From the NCBI RefSeq assembly GCF_004124275.1, contig NZ_CP027218.1:1739501-1803500 (forward strand): 64,000 nt of DNA, given 5' to 3'. Below the pieces are notes generated by a model. The model ran no database searches. It had not been told where the DNA came from and saw only the letters and a program-made list of their open reading frames with translations. How positions within the stretch are numbered: position 1 is the first letter of the stretch; every line of letters starts with the position of its first letter. This document shows positions 35,838 to 45,552 of this stretch, one piece after another. A program made the translations under genes and the position numbers. The DNA is from Pseudomonas sp. DTU12.3 (GTDB taxonomy: Bacteria > Pseudomonadota > Gammaproteobacteria > Pseudomonadales > Pseudomonadaceae).

Positions 35838-36995
35838 ATGCGCGGCGCGGTGTTCCCATGGCGTGACGGCAACCGGTTCGAGTTGTTGATCGACGGCCCG
35901 CAGTTCTTTCCGCGCATGCTTGAGCAGATCGCTGGCGCGCAGGAACAGATCGAACTTGAGCTGTATCTGGTCGAGGCCGGCGCTTGTGCCGAAACCATCG
36001 TGCAAGCACTGGTGCTGGCGGCCGAACGTGGCGTGCGCGTGCGTTGCCTGTTCGATGATTACGGCAGCCTCGCCTTCACCTTCAATCTGCGTCAGCGCCT
36101 GACCCATGCCGGGGTCGAACTGCGTTTCTACAATCGGCTGAACTGGCGGCGTTGGGTCGGTAATTTCTATCGCGATCACCGTAAATTGCTGCTGGTCGAT
36201 CAGCGTCTGGCGGTGGTCGGCGGCACTGGCGTCACCGACGAGTTCTGGACGCCGGGGCATGACACCAGCGAGTGGCATGAAGTGATGGTCGAGATCAGCG
36301 GCCCGTTGGTGATCGACTGGCAATTACTGTTTGATCGCCAGTGGATCGCCAACCGCTATCGCCGCGCCTGGCGCCCGGCCGCGCATTTCGGTCTGCCGCG
36401 ATTGCCGCGCGTGCCGGATAAGGGCGAGGGCATGGGCCGCGTGGCTTATGCCGACGCGCGCCAGCATCGTGACATTCTGCAGTCGCTGTTCCGCGCCTTG
36501 AACAGCGGGCAAAAACGCATCTGGATGGCCACGCCGTATTTCCTGCCAACCTGGAAAATCCGCCGCTCACTGCGCAAGGCTGCCGCGCGCGGTGTTGACG
36601 TGCGTTTGCTGTTGACCGGGCCGCGCACCGATCACCCGTCAGTGCGCTACGCCGGGCATCGCTACTATCCGCGACTGCTCAAGGCCGGGGTGCAGATCTT
36701 CGAATATCAGCCGTGTTTCCTGCACCTGAAAATGGTCCTGGTGGACGATTGGGTGAGCATCGGCTCGTGCAATTTCGATCACTGGAATCTGCGCTTCAAT
36801 CTGGAGGCGAATCTGGAAGCGCTGGATGCGTCGTTGACGGCCGCGGTCGAGGCGAGTTTTGTGAAGGACTTCGGGCTGAGTCAGTTGGTGAGTCTGGAGG
36901 AATGGCAGCGCCGGCCGTTGTGGCGGCGGGTCAAACAGCGGATTTGGGGCTGGGTGGATCGGGTGGTGGTCAACATCCTCGATCGCCGCGGATAA
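35838..36995 (+). CDS. clsB: Phospholipase D-type cardiolipin synthase (ClsB-like)
   Basis: The 385-residue product carries two HKD motifs: HRKLLLVD (His114, Lys116, Asp121) with GGTGV following, and HLKMVLVD (His296, Lys298, Asp303) with GSCNFD following. The absence of N-terminal membrane segments fits ClsB rather than ClsA, which makes cardiolipin from phosphatidylglycerol (and another phospholipid). A basic C-terminal tail (RRVKQRIWGWVDRVVVNIL) may hold it to the membrane. It starts one base after the YceI gene. Other phospholipase D enzymes are possible, but length and motif context favour ClsB. Confidence 0.85.
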   Translation: MRGAVFPWRDGNRFELLIDGPQFFPRMLEQIAGAQEQIELELYLVEAGACAETIVQALVLAAERGVRVRCLFDDYGSLAFTFNLRQRLTHAGVELRFYNRLNWRRWVGNFYRDHRKLLLVDQRLAVVGGTGVTDEFWTPGHDTSEWHEVMVEISGPLVIDWQLLFDRQWIANRYRRAWRPAAHFGLPRLPRVPDKGEGMGRVAYADARQHRDILQSLFRALNSGQKRIWMATPYFLPTWKIRRSLRKAAARGVDVRLLLTGPRTDHPSVRYAGHRYYPRLLKAGVQIFEYQPCFLHLKMVLVDDWVSIGSCNFDHWNLRFNLEANLEALDASLTAAVEASFVKDFGLSQLVSLEEWQRRPLWRRVKQRIWGWVDRVVVNILDRRG

Positions 36996-37024
36996 AACCG
37001 ATTTTGAATACACCCTAAATCCAA

Positions 37025-37115
37025 TGTGGGAGGGGGCTTGCTCCCGAAAGCGGTGTGTCAGGCAATAATAGGCTGAATGACACTCCGTCTTCGGGAGCAA
37101 GCCCCCCTCCCACAG
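37025..37115. repeat. REP pair, GTGGGAGGGGGCTTG type
   Basis: TGTGGGAGGGGGCTTGCTCC and its inverted partner, between convergent genes; a third variant of the GTGGGAG arm. Confidence 0.9.
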
Positions 37116-37136
37116 GGTTTTGCAGTGTTGCTGCTG

Positions 37137-39428
37137 TTACAGCAACTCGAAGCTCTGCTGCGTCACGTCCTGCGAGTCCAGGCCGATCTGCACGTTGAAC
37201 TTGCCAGGCTCGGCTGCGTACTTGAGCTGGGCGTTGTAGAACTTCAGGTCATCCTCGGTGATGGTGAAGTGCACGACTTTCTGTTCGCCGGCCTTGAGCA
37301 TGATTTTCTGGAAGTTCTTCAGCTCTTTCACCGGACGGATCATCGAGCCGGTGACGTCCTGAATGTACAACTGCACCACGGTTTCGCCGTCACGCTTGCC
37401 GGTGTTTTTCACCATGACGCTGGCGTCGAGCTTGCCGGTGGCGTTCAGGGTGGTCGACGACAGCGCCATGTCGCTCAGGGCGAAGTTGGTGTAGCTCAAG
37501 CCAAAACCGAACGGGAACAGCGGCCCGGTGGTGTCATCGAAATACTGCGAGGTGTAGTTGCCCGGTTTGCCCGGCGTGAACGGCCGGCCAATGCTCAGGT
37601 GGTTGTAGTAAGTCGGGATCTGGCCCACGGAGCGCGGGAAGGTCACCGGCAGTTTGCCCGATGGATTGTAGTCGCCGAACAGCACGTCGGCGATGGCGTT
37701 GCCGCCCTCGGTGCCGCTGAACCAGGTTTCCAGAATCGCGTCAGCCGACTGGTTCTCTTCGAGAATGGTCAGCGGACGGCCGTTCATCAACACCAGCACC
37801 AATGGTTTGCCGGTGGCTTTCAGAGCACGGATCAGCTCGCGCTGGTTTTCCGGGATGTTCAGGTCGGTACGGCTGGAAGATTCGTGGGACATGCCACGGG
37901 ATTCGCCGACGGCGGCAACGATCACGTCAGCGTCCTTGGCCGCTTTTACTGCTTCGTCGATCAGCACGCTGGCCGGACGCGGGTCGTCGACCACTTCCGG
38001 GGCATCGAAGTTGAGGAAGTTCAGGTAATCCAGAACCTTCTTGTCGCTGGTGATGTTGGCGCCACGGGCGTAGATCAGGTTCGACTTGTTGCCGATCACC
38101 GAGCTCATGCCGTCGAACAGGGTCACTGATTGCGCCGGTTTACCCGCCGCCGCCCAGCTACCCATCATGTCGATTGGCGCTTTGGCCAACGGGCCGACCA
38201 GCGCGACTTTTGCGTCCTTCTTCAAAGGCAGGGTTTCGTTCTGGTTTTTCAGCAGCACCAGGCTGCGACGCGCGACTTCGCGGGCCTCGGCGCGGTGCAG
38301 ACGGCTGTCGGCGTAGGTGTCGACAGGATCATCTTCTGCCTTGCCGATGCGCAGGTACGGATCCTTGAACAGACCCATGTCGTACTTGGCGGCGAGGACT
38401 TCACGCACGGCGTTGTCGATGTCTTTCTGTTCGATCTCGCCGGACTTGAGCAGCCCCGGCAGCTCTTTGCCGTAGAGGGTGTCGTTCATGCTCATGTCGA
38501 TGCCGGCCTTGATCGCCAGCTTCGCCGCTTCACGACCGTCGCGGGCGACGCCGTGCTTGATCAGTTCGAAGATCGCGCCGTGGTCGCTGACCGCCAGGCC
38601 TTTGAAGCCCCAGTCGCGACGCAGCAGGTCGTTCATCAGCCAGGTATTGGCGGTGGCCGGAATACCGTTGATCGAGTTCAACGCGACCATCACACCACCA
38701 GCGCCGGCATCGATCGCGGCGCGGTACGGTGGCAGGTAATCCTGGTACATCTTCACCGGGCTCATGTCGACGGTGTTGTAGTCGCGACCACCTTCAACCG
38801 CGCCATAGAGGGCGAAGTGCTTGACGCTGGCCATGATGCTGTCGGCCGCGCTCGGGGTGGCGCCCTGATAGGCGCGAACCATGACGCCGGCTATGCGCGA
38901 AGTCAGGTAGGTGTCTTCACCGAAACCTTCGGAGCTGCGGCCCCAGCGCGGGTCGCGGGAGATGTCGACCATCGGCGCAAAAGTGATGTCGAGGCTGTCG
39001 GCGGCGGCTTCTTTGGCGGCGACGCGGCCGGATTGGCCGATGGCATCCATGTCCCAGCTCGACGCCAGCGCCAACGGGATCGGGAAAATCGTACGGTGAC
39101 CGTGGATCACGTCGTACGCGAAAAACATCGGAATCTTCAGACGGCTGCGCATGGCCGCGTCCTGCATCGGACGGTTTTCCGGGCGGGTGATCGAGTTGAA
39201 CGTGCCGCCGATGTTGCCGGCGGCGATCTCTTTGCGGATCAGCTCGCGGGGCATTTCCGGGCCGATGCTGATCAGGCGCAATTGCCCGATCTTTTCATCG
39301 AGGGTCATTTGGTTCATCAGATTGGTGATGAACGCGTCCTTGTTTTCCAGGGGTACCGGGGTCGTGGCGGCCAATACTTGATGACTGGCCAGGCTGACGA
39401 ACAGACCCAGCAAACACAGCTTCTTCAT
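37137..39428 (-). CDS. bglX: Periplasmic beta-glucosidase BglX (GH3)
   Basis: The ATG at 39428 gives MKKLCLLGLFVSLASHQVLA, a signal peptide; the ten residues before it are not needed. The 763-residue product has the GH3 TIM barrel (MTLDEKIGQLRLISIGPEMP, FFAYDVIHGHRTIFPIPLAL, DPRWGRSSEGFGEDTYL, SVKHFALYGAVEGGRDYNTV) with the nucleophile region GLAVSDHGAIF, then the alpha/beta sandwich and a fibronectin III-like C-terminal domain (VKNTGKRDGETVVQLYIQDV). It releases glucose from the ends of beta-linked oligosaccharides in the periplasm. Single gene. Confidence 0.93.
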   Translation of the reverse strand: MKKLCLLGLFVSLASHQVLAATTPVPLENKDAFITNLMNQMTLDEKIGQLRLISIGPEMPRELIRKEIAAGNIGGTFNSITRPENRPMQDAAMRSRLKIPMFFAYDVIHGHRTIFPIPLALASSWDMDAIGQSGRVAAKEAAADSLDITFAPMVDISRDPRWGRSSEGFGEDTYLTSRIAGVMVRAYQGATPSAADSIMASVKHFALYGAVEGGRDYNTVDMSPVKMYQDYLPPYRAAIDAGAGGVMVALNSINGIPATANTWLMNDLLRRDWGFKGLAVSDHGAIFELIKHGVARDGREAAKLAIKAGIDMSMNDTLYGKELPGLLKSGEIEQKDIDNAVREVLAAKYDMGLFKDPYLRIGKAEDDPVDTYADSRLHRAEAREVARRSLVLLKNQNETLPLKKDAKVALVGPLAKAPIDMMGSWAAAGKPAQSVTLFDGMSSVIGNKSNLIYARGANITSDKKVLDYLNFLNFDAPEVVDDPRPASVLIDEAVKAAKDADVIVAAVGESRGMSHESSSRTDLNIPENQRELIRALKATGKPLVLVLMNGRPLTILEENQSADAILETWFSGTEGGNAIADVLFGDYNPSGKLPVTFPRSVGQIPTYYNHLSIGRPFTPGKPGNYTSQYFDDTTGPLFPFGFGLSYTNFALSDMALSSTTLNATGKLDASVMVKNTGKRDGETVVQLYIQDVTGSMIRPVKELKNFQKIMLKAGEQKVVHFTITEDDLKFYNAQLKYAAEPGKFNVQIGLDSQDVTQQSFELL

Positions 39429-39688
39429 GAATATTTTTCTCAAGGGCACAAACGGCAATGCAATGCCGGCCAGCCAAAATTTAGGGAGCGACTATTGTTG
39501 TTCGGGTGCAGGCTCAAAAAGATCGAACCAAACACGACCGCCGAGCATCGACAGCGTGATCGCGCAGGGCACTTTTTAGCCCATTAGCCCGCAGCAATCC
39601 AGTGGCGCGGCCGATTATGCCCCAAGTGCCAGCCCCGAGTGTTTCACCGCCGGTTTTTTAATCAAATGTGCCAGGGAGCATCACTCCG

Positions 39689-40297
39689 ATGAATGTCAGT
39701 CCAACCTACCGCTCGCGTTTGCAGGTCGCCACATTGTTGGTGTTCGCCACCTTGCTGACCGCGTGCGGCATCAACAACATCCCGACCCTCGACGAGCAGG
39801 CCAAAGCGGCGTGGGGCCAGGTGCAGAACCAGTACCAGCGCCGCGCCGACCTGATTCCCAATCTGGTGGAAACGGTGAAGGGCTATGCCAAGCATGAGGA
39901 AGAGACCCTGACTGCAGTGATCGAAGCTCGGGCGAAAGCGACTTCGATCCAGGTCGACGCCAGCACCCTCGACAATCCCGAGAAGCTCAAACAGTTCCAG
40001 CAGGCGCAGGATCAACTGACCGGCGCGTTGAGCCGTTTGATGGTGGTTTCCGAGCGTTATCCGGATCTGAAGGCCAACCAGAACTTCCTCGCCCTGCAAT
40101 CGCAGCTTGAGGGCACGGAAAACCGTATTGCCGTGGCGCGCCGCGATTTCATTCTGGCGGTGCAGAAATACAACACCGAGATCCGTACCTTCCCCGGTCG
40201 CCTTTGGCACAGCGTGATGTACAGCGACCTGCCGATCCGCGAAACCTTCGAAGCCACCACTCCCGGCGCAGAAAAAGCCCCGGAAGTGAAATTCTGA
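39689..40297 (+). CDS. lemA: LemA family lipoprotein
   Basis: The ATG at 39689 (seven residues inside the open frame) follows GGGAG. The 202-residue product has a lipobox LTAC (Cys26) and the LemA pattern: WGQVQNQYQRRADLIPNLVE, TVKGYAKHEEETLTAVIEAR, YPDLKANQNFLALQSQLEGT and RVAVARRDF-type region with YNTEIRTFPGRLW. It is followed by two TPM-domain genes, the usual LemA-TPM-TPM gene set. The symbol refers to the LemA membrane protein family, not to the old Pseudomonas sensor-kinase name lemA (GacS). Confidence 0.9.
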   Translation: MNVSPTYRSRLQVATLLVFATLLTACGINNIPTLDEQAKAAWGQVQNQYQRRADLIPNLVETVKGYAKHEEETLTAVIEARAKATSIQVDASTLDNPEKLKQFQQAQDQLTGALSRLMVVSERYPDLKANQNFLALQSQLEGTENRIAVARRDFILAVQKYNTEIRTFPGRLWHSVMYSDLPIRETFEATTPGAEKAPEVKF

Positions 40298-40302
40298 GAA
40301 AG

Positions 40303-40394
40303 CCTGCGTAAGAGCTGCCGCAGGCTGCGATCTTTTGACGTTGGTTTGTAAAAAACAAGATCAAAAGATCGCAGCCTGCGGCAGCTCCTACAGG
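40303..40394. repeat. REP pair between lemA and a TPM-domain gene
   Basis: AGAGCTGCCGCAGGCTGCGA and its inverted partner; spacer contains AAGATC. Confidence 0.9.
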
Positions 40395-40413
40395 GGATTG
40401 GTGGGGGTAATAG

Positions 40414-41166
40414 ATGCGTGCGTTGAAGATGGGGCTGGTGTTGGTGCTGTGGTTGTTCGCCCTCAGCGCTCGGGCCGAGTTGACGTTTCCGGCGCTGAGC
40501 GGGCGGGTGGTGGACGCCGCGCAGATGATCGAGCCGGCGGTGCGCGTGCAACTGGAGCAGCAGTTGCAGGCCCACGAGCAGGCGACCGGCGAGCAATTGG
40601 TCGTCGTCACCGTGCCGGATCTGCAGGGCACCACCATCGAGGATTTCGGCGTTCAGCTCGGTCGCCACTGGGCCATCGGCCAGAAAGACAAGAACAACGG
40701 CGCGCTGCTGATCGTCGCGCGCGATGAGCGCAAACTGCGCATTGAAGTCGGTTATGGCCTTGAAGACCGGCTGACCGATGCGCAGACGTCGGTGATCATC
40801 CATCAAGTCATCACGCCGGCATTCAAGACCGGCAATTTTAGCAAAGGCATCAGCGATGGCGTCGCGGCAATGCTGGTGGTGCTGGGCGGTAATCCACTGG
40901 ACGAGCCGTCGACAGTGTATGAATCCAGCGGCGACCCTTCCGACGATTTCATTTCGCGGCACCCGGCGTTGTTCGTTTTTCTGGTGATGTTGTTCATCCT
41001 GACGGTGTTTGTCTGCCAGATGCTCGGTATCCTTCCCGCCGGCCGTGGCGGCTCCGGGGGCGGTGGAGGTTTCGGCGGAGGCGGTTTTGGCGGCGGCGGT
41101 GGAGGTGGCGGCTTCAGCGGTGGCGGGGGCAGCTTCGGCGGCGGCGGTTCATCCGGCGGCTGGTGA
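40414..41166 (+). CDS. TPM-domain membrane protein with glycine-rich tail (YgcG-like)
   Basis: The 250-residue product has a signal peptide (MRALKMGLVLVLWLFALSAR, cleaved near ARA), a TPM domain at about residues 25-160 (LSGRVVDAAQMIEP, GEQLVVVTVPDLQGTTIEDF, WAIGQKDKNNGALLIVARDE, IEVGYGLEDRLTD), one membrane span (HPALFVFLVMLFILTVFVCQ) and a glycine/serine tail. The order LemA, TPM, TPM matches a family set thought to work in envelope or photosystem-type repair. Exact role unknown. Confidence 0.85.
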   Translation: MRALKMGLVLVLWLFALSARAELTFPALSGRVVDAAQMIEPAVRVQLEQQLQAHEQATGEQLVVVTVPDLQGTTIEDFGVQLGRHWAIGQKDKNNGALLIVARDERKLRIEVGYGLEDRLTDAQTSVIIHQVITPAFKTGNFSKGISDGVAAMLVVLGGNPLDEPSTVYESSGDPSDDFISRHPALFVFLVMLFILTVFVCQMLGILPAGRGGSGGGGGFGGGGFGGGGGGGGFSGGGGSFGGGGSSGGW

Positions 41167-41199
41167 CATTAAAAGAATAATGAGCAGGCACTTTTCGAC

Positions 41200-41817
41200 A
41201 TGGCATTACTGACTGAACACGAACAACGCAAAGTCGCCGAGGCAATTGCCCGGGTCGAGCGCGACACCGATGCCGAACTGGTGACAGTGCTGGCAGCCCG
41301 CGCCGACGACTACGCTTACATCCCGCTGCTGTGGGCGAGTTTGCTGGCGCTGGTGGTGCCCGGCGTCGTGCATTACCTGACCGGCTGGCTGACCATGCAC
41401 AGTCTGCTGCTGGTGCAGTGGGGCGCGTTTATCGTGTTGTGCCTGCTGTTTCGTTTGCCGAAAATCACCACGCATTTGATCCCGCGTCGCGTGCGCCATT
41501 GGCGGGCGTCGAACCTGGCGCGGCGACAGTTTCTCGAGCAGAACCTGCATCACACGGTGGGCAGCACCGGCATGCTGATTTTTGTCTGCGAGGCGGAGCG
41601 GTATGTGGAGATTCTGGTGGATGAGGGGATTTCCAGTCGGCTGGACAACAAGAGTTGGGATTCGATCGTGGCGGCGTTTACCGAGCAGGTGCGGCAGGGG
41701 CGTACGCTTGAGGGGTTTGTGACGTGTATCGAGGCCTGTGGTGAATTGCTCAAAGTGCATGTGCCGGTGACGCAAGTGCGCAACGAATTGCCCAATCGGT
41801 TGGTGGTGTTGGCCTAG
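41200..41817 (+). CDS. Second TPM-domain membrane protein (205 aa)
   Basis: It starts 33 bases after the first TPM gene. The short N-terminal domain (TEHEQRKVAEAIARVERDTD) is followed by two membrane spans (YIPLLWASLLALVVPGVVHY, LLLVQWGAFIVLCLLFRLPK) and a C-terminal part of the TPM type (HHTVGSTGMLIFVCEAERYV, EILVDEGISSRLDNKSWDSI). It contains the same LDNKSWDSIV-type segment seen in this family. Likely works with the first TPM protein and LemA. Confidence 0.82.
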   Translation: MALLTEHEQRKVAEAIARVERDTDAELVTVLAARADDYAYIPLLWASLLALVVPGVVHYLTGWLTMHSLLLVQWGAFIVLCLLFRLPKITTHLIPRRVRHWRASNLARRQFLEQNLHHTVGSTGMLIFVCEAERYVEILVDEGISSRLDNKSWDSIVAAFTEQVRQGRTLEGFVTCIEACGELLKVHVPVTQVRNELPNRLVVLA

Positions 41818-41820
41818 ATC

Positions 41821-41888
41821 AAAAGATCGCAGCCTTCGGCAGCTCCTACATTGGCCTGTGTAGGAGCTGCCGAAGGCTGCGATCTTTT
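41821..41888. repeat. REP pair after the TPM genes
   Basis: AAAAGATCGCAGCCTTCGGC and its inverted partner, 12-base spacer. Confidence 0.9.
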
Positions 41889-41985
41889 GATTTGTGCCGT
41901 TGGGTAAATAAGAGCGTGTCCCCGACCGACATCCCCCCTAAAATACCCGCCATTCCCGATTTCGCCCGTCCGAGGCCGCTTTTCC

Positions 41986-43200
41986 ATGTCCGTTACCGCG
42001 CCGTCCACCAAGCCTGCACCCGATCACCACGCCCAGTTCATCGAGCTGCTGCAGACCAGCCTCGAGCAGAACGGCTTCATCAAACTGGTGCTGGCCAAAT
42101 ACGTCGGTGAAGAAGCGGATCTGCAACGGATCATCATCAAAGCGGTGACGGTCAAGGCGCAGCCAAACCTGTCCTTCGTCTATCGCTACAAGACCCGTGA
42201 CATCACCAAGAACCTGCCGCTGAGCGAAGGTGTGGCGACGATTGCCGCGCTGTTGCCAGCTTCGTTCAAAAATGCGCATTTGCTCGCCGTGACCGATGAA
42301 GCTCAGCTCGAATACAGCAAAAAGGGCAAGAGTTCGCTGTTCAAGAGCAAACCCCAGCAATTGCGTGAAGCGCCTTCCGCCGAGCACAACCGCGAGAAAA
42401 ACCGCTTTCTGGAGTTGAGCCGCCCGTTCCTCAAGGATCTCGGCGTGACCAACGCGCAGCTTGAGCTGATCCCGGCGATGTCGCGCAAGTGGAAGCAGAT
42501 CAACAAATTCATCGAAGTCTTCAGCCATGCCCTGACCTCGTCGCCGCTGGCGCTGGACAAACCGGTGCGGGTCGCCGATTTCGGTTCGGGCAAGGGTTAC
42601 CTGACCTTTGCGATTCACGATTACCTGCGCAACACCTTGAAGGCCGAGGGCGAAGTCACCGGCGTCGAGCTGCGCGAAGAGATGGTCAACCTGTGCAACG
42701 CGGCGGCGGCGAAGCTCGATCATCCGGGCCTGGTGTTCAAGTGCGGTGATGTGCGCAGCGTGGCGCCGAGCGAGCTGGACGTGATGATTGCCCTGCATGC
42801 CTGCGACATCGCTACCGACTACGCGATCCACACCGGCATTCGTTCGGGCGCCTCGATCATCATGTGCTCGCCGTGCTGCCATAAACAGATCCGCCTGCAA
42901 ATCCAGAGCCCGGCGCTGCTCAAACCGATGCTGCAATACGGTCTGCACCTCGGTCAGCAGGCGGAAATGGTCACTGACAGTTTGCGTGCGTTGTTCCTTG
43001 AGGCCTGCGGCTACGAGACCAAAGTGTTCGAGTTCATCTCGCTCGATCACACCAACAAGAACAAGATGATCCTCGCGGTAAAACGCGCCGAGCCGGTCGA
43101 CCCGGCGCAACTGCTGCTGAAGATTGCCGAGTTGAAAGCCTTCTACCAGATCAGCGAACACTGCCTGGAAACCCTGCTGCGCGCCGACGGTTACCTTTGA
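41986..43200 (+). CDS. SAM-dependent methyltransferase with CCHK motif (404 aa)
   Basis: The protein has an N-terminal domain without a recognised fold (to about residue 160), motif I DFGSGKGYLTFAIHDYL (about 197-213), ALHACDIATDYAI, and SPCCHK at about 294-299. This arrangement resembles the Methyltransf_32/METTL25 type, whose members act on RNA or protein; substrate unknown here. The ATG at 41986 is chosen as the first start after the REP. Its last 10 bases overlap the C-terminal codons of the convergent EamA gene. Confidence 0.78.
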   Translation: MSVTAPSTKPAPDHHAQFIELLQTSLEQNGFIKLVLAKYVGEEADLQRIIIKAVTVKAQPNLSFVYRYKTRDITKNLPLSEGVATIAALLPASFKNAHLLAVTDEAQLEYSKKGKSSLFKSKPQQLREAPSAEHNREKNRFLELSRPFLKDLGVTNAQLELIPAMSRKWKQINKFIEVFSHALTSSPLALDKPVRVADFGSGKGYLTFAIHDYLRNTLKAEGEVTGVELREEMVNLCNAAAAKLDHPGLVFKCGDVRSVAPSELDVMIALHACDIATDYAIHTGIRSGASIIMCSPCCHKQIRLQIQSPALLKPMLQYGLHLGQQAEMVTDSLRALFLEACGYETKVFEFISLDHTNKNKMILAVKRAEPVDPAQLLLKIAELKAFYQISEHCLETLLRADGYL

Positions 43201-44165
43201 TCGTGTGGGAGCGGGCTTGCTCGCGAAGGCGTCGGATCAGTCACCATGTGTGGTGAATGTTGAACCGCATTCGCGCGCAAGCCCGCTCCCACATTTGGTT
43301 TGATGGTGGTTTTGCGACCGAGCATGACCGTCGCAATCACCCCGCAGGCAAACACCCAGGTGATCGGCTCGACATGTTCACCAAAGAACAGCGCCGAAAA
43401 CGCGATGGTGAAGAGAATCTGCAACAACTGGATCTGACTGACCCGGGCAATGCCGCCCATGGCCAACCCGGCGTACCAGGCAAAAAAACCGAGAAACTGC
43501 GAAAACAACGCCACATAGCCAAACGCCCACCAGGTTTTTGCCGATACCGCGCCCTGATGTTGCAGCGCCAGATACAACACCGGGCCGATCAGTAGCGGCG
43601 TCGACAGCACCAGCGCCCAGCAGATCACCTGCCAACCGCCCATCTCCTTGGCCAACCGGCCGCCCTCGGCATAGCCCAGACCGCCCACGGCAATCGCGCC
43701 GAGCATCAGCAGATCACCGGCCTGAATGCTGCCGGCCCCGGTGTACAGCGCATAGCCGAGCACCAGCGCGCTACCCAGCGCCGCGCAGGCCCAGAAGGCT
43801 TTCGACGGCCGCTCATGAGACAGCCACGCCGCATACAGCGCCACGCACAAAGGCTGCAAGCCATTGACCAGCGCACCGTGAGACGCCGGCAACGTTTGCA
43901 TGGCCCACGCCGACAACACCGGGAAACCCAGAATCACCCCGACGATCACCAGGCTCAAGCCTTTGACTTGCTGCCATGTCGGCCATTTTTCGCGACGCCA
44001 CAACAACAACAGCGCCGCCGGAATCGCCGCGAACAACGCGCGACCGAGACCGTTGAGCAGCGGATGCAGTTCCTGCACGACGATGCGGGTGAAGGGCAGA
44101 GTGAGGCTGAAAATCACCACGCCAAGCAGGCCGAGGGCCATGCCGGTGTTTTCGCGAGAGGACAT
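43191..44165 (-). CDS. EamA-family (DMT) transporter with REP-encoded C-terminus
   Basis: The start [20 protein letters not shown] at 44165 is the family-type start; an upstream ATG (44207) has no better ribosome site. Ten hydrophobic segments form two EamA repeats ([40 protein letters not shown]). The expected end is near GRKTTIKPN (residue 291); the frame then continues about 33 residues through a REP arm ([21 protein letters not shown]) and overlaps the convergent methyltransferase gene by 10 bases. The last 33 residues are therefore an acquired tail. Substrate unknown, probably an amino acid or metabolite. Confidence 0.8.
   Translation of the reverse strand: MSSRENTGMALGLLGVVIFSLTLPFTRIVVQELHPLLNGLGRALFAAIPAALLLLWRREKWPTWQQVKGLSLVIVGVILGFPVLSAWAMQTLPASHGALVNGLQPLCVALYAAWLSHERPSKAFWACAALGSALVLGYALYTGAGSIQAGDLLMLGAIAVGGLGYAEGGRLAKEMGGWQVICWALVLSTPLLIGPVLYLALQHQGAVSAKTWWAFGYVALFSQFLGFFAWYAGLAMGGIARVSQIQLLQILFTIAFSALFFGEHVEPITWVFACGVIATVMLGRKTTIKPNVGAGLRANAVQHSPHMVTDPTPSRASPLPHDQR
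43204..43292. repeat. REP pair inside the EamA reading frame
   Basis: GTGGGAGCGGGCTTGCTCGC and a diverged inverted arm GCGCGCAAGCCCGCTCCCAC. It lies within the 3' end of the EamA gene, not between genes. Confidence 0.88.
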
Positions 44166-44285
44166 GATGGGGGACCGGAATCGAAGGAGTTTGGGAATGA
44201 CCTTCATAAAGCCATAAACCGGGCTCTAGCGGCTGTTACAGCTAGGCACAGACTTATCCGTACAGTTGCGGGTAATCCCCGCAAC

Positions 44286-44370
44286 GCAGGAGCTGCCGCA
44301 GGCTGCGATCTTTTGATGTTGTTTTCAAGGGCAAAGTCAAAAGATCGCAGCCTGCGGCAGCTCCTACAGG
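44286..44370. repeat. REP pair upstream of the DJ-1 gene
   Basis: GCAGGAGCTGCCGCAGGCTG and its inverted partner with an AAGATC/GATCTT inner stem region. Confidence 0.85.
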
Positions 44371-44459
44371 TGATGAGTGTAGTAGTCAGTTATTACCTGG
44401 CCCGCTGGATTAGGTCTACCTTGAATACTCCCAAGCATTTCCCAGAGGAGTCCTCCCCC

Positions 44460-45041
44460 ATGGCCGCGAAAAAAATCCTGATGCTGGTCGGCGATTACGT
44501 CGAAGACTACGAAGTGATGGTGCCGTTCCAGGCCCTGCAAATGGTCGGTCACAGCGTCCACGCCGTGTGCCCGGACAAGGCCGCCGGGCAGACCGTGCGC
44601 ACCGCGATCCATGACTTCGAAGGCGACCAGACCTACAGCGAGAAACCCGGTCACCTGTTCGCGCTCAATTTCGACTTCGCCAAGGCCCGCGAAGCCGACT
44701 ACGACGCGCTGCTGATCCCCGGCGGACGTGCGCCGGAATATCTGCGCCTCAACGAAAAAGTCCTCGATCTGGTACGCGCTTTCGACAAGGCCGGCAAACC
44801 CATCGCGGCGGTCTGCCACGGTGCGCAACTGCTGGCAGCGGCGGGCGTGCTCGAAGGTCGCGAATGCAGCGCCTATCCGGCCTGTGCTCCGGAAGTGCGA
44901 CTGGCGGGCGGTACGTACATCGATATCGCGGTGACGGAAGGCCACGTTCAAGGCAATCTGGCCACTGCTCCGGCATGGCCGGCGCATCCGAACTGGCTGG
45001 CCGGTTTCCTTGGCCTGCTTGGCACCAAAATTACTTTGTAA
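44460..45041 (+). CDS. DJ-1/PfpI family protein
   Basis: The ATG at 44460 has AGAGGAG upstream. The 193-residue product has the nucleophile elbow [10 protein letters not shown] (Cys119), a conserved Glu16 in GDYVEDYEV and the beta-strand [13 protein letters not shown]. The family includes deglycase/glyoxalase-like stress proteins and peptidases; which activity applies is not clear. It lies 13 bases before an RHH-domain gene on the same strand, so the two may be co-transcribed. Confidence 0.88.
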   Translation: MAAKKILMLVGDYVEDYEVMVPFQALQMVGHSVHAVCPDKAAGQTVRTAIHDFEGDQTYSEKPGHLFALNFDFAKAREADYDALLIPGGRAPEYLRLNEKVLDLVRAFDKAGKPIAAVCHGAQLLAAAGVLEGRECSAYPACAPEVRLAGGTYIDIAVTEGHVQGNLATAPAWPAHPNWLAGFLGLLGTKITL

Positions 45042-45054
45042 CGAGGATTCGCCA

Positions 45055-45360
45055 ATGTGCGAGCTCTACGTCAAGGCCGATCCGATTCTCTACGAATCGC
45101 GCTCCCGTTCGCTGCGTATCTGCGGAGTGGTGACGACGCTGCGCCTGGAAAATCAGTTCTGGGACATCCTCAGCGAAATCGCCGAAGTCGATGGCATGAC
45201 CACCAATCAATTGATCGCCAAGCTGTATGAAGAGGTGATGGATTATCGTGGCGAGGTGGTGAATTTTGCCTCGTTTTTGCGGGTGAGTTGTACGCGGTAT
45301 CTGTCGCAGCGACGGGTGAGTGCGCCGGAGTTGTCGGTGGTGCGGGCGGTGGTGAAATAG
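45055..45360 (+). CDS. Ribbon-helix-helix DNA-binding-type protein (101 aa)
   Basis: The start ATG 45055 follows CGAGGA-type spacing and gives MCELYVKADPILYESRSRSL. The segment RSLRICGVVTTLRLENQFWD with IAEVDGMTTNQLIAKLYEEV resembles the RHH_4 fold, in which the first strand contacts DNA. It is a short conserved protein beside the DJ-1 gene. No toxin gene lies next to it, so it may be a regulator; its targets are unknown. Confidence 0.75.
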   Translation: MCELYVKADPILYESRSRSLRICGVVTTLRLENQFWDILSEIAEVDGMTTNQLIAKLYEEVMDYRGEVVNFASFLRVSCTRYLSQRRVSAPELSVVRAVVK

Positions 45361-45378
45361 CCGATTGCGGGTTGAACC

Positions 45379-45475
45379 CTTCGCGAGCAAGCCCGCTCCC
45401 ACATTGGGTACTGAGTGTTCACCAAGGTTGTGTTCACTGGAGATCCAATGTGGGAGTCCCTGCTGGCGAAGGGGC
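45379..45475. repeat. Diverged REP pair
   Basis: First arm CCTTCGCGAGCAAGCCCGCT is intact; the second (AATGTGGGAGTCCCTGCTGG) has lost most of the pairing. A degenerate copy. Confidence 0.7.
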
Positions 45476-45552
45476 CGGTACAGGCGACAGATGTTCTGGA
45501 CTGGTCTTTACTCTGAAGCGCGAAATCTCTTAATCGCCCAGGAGAAACGAGC

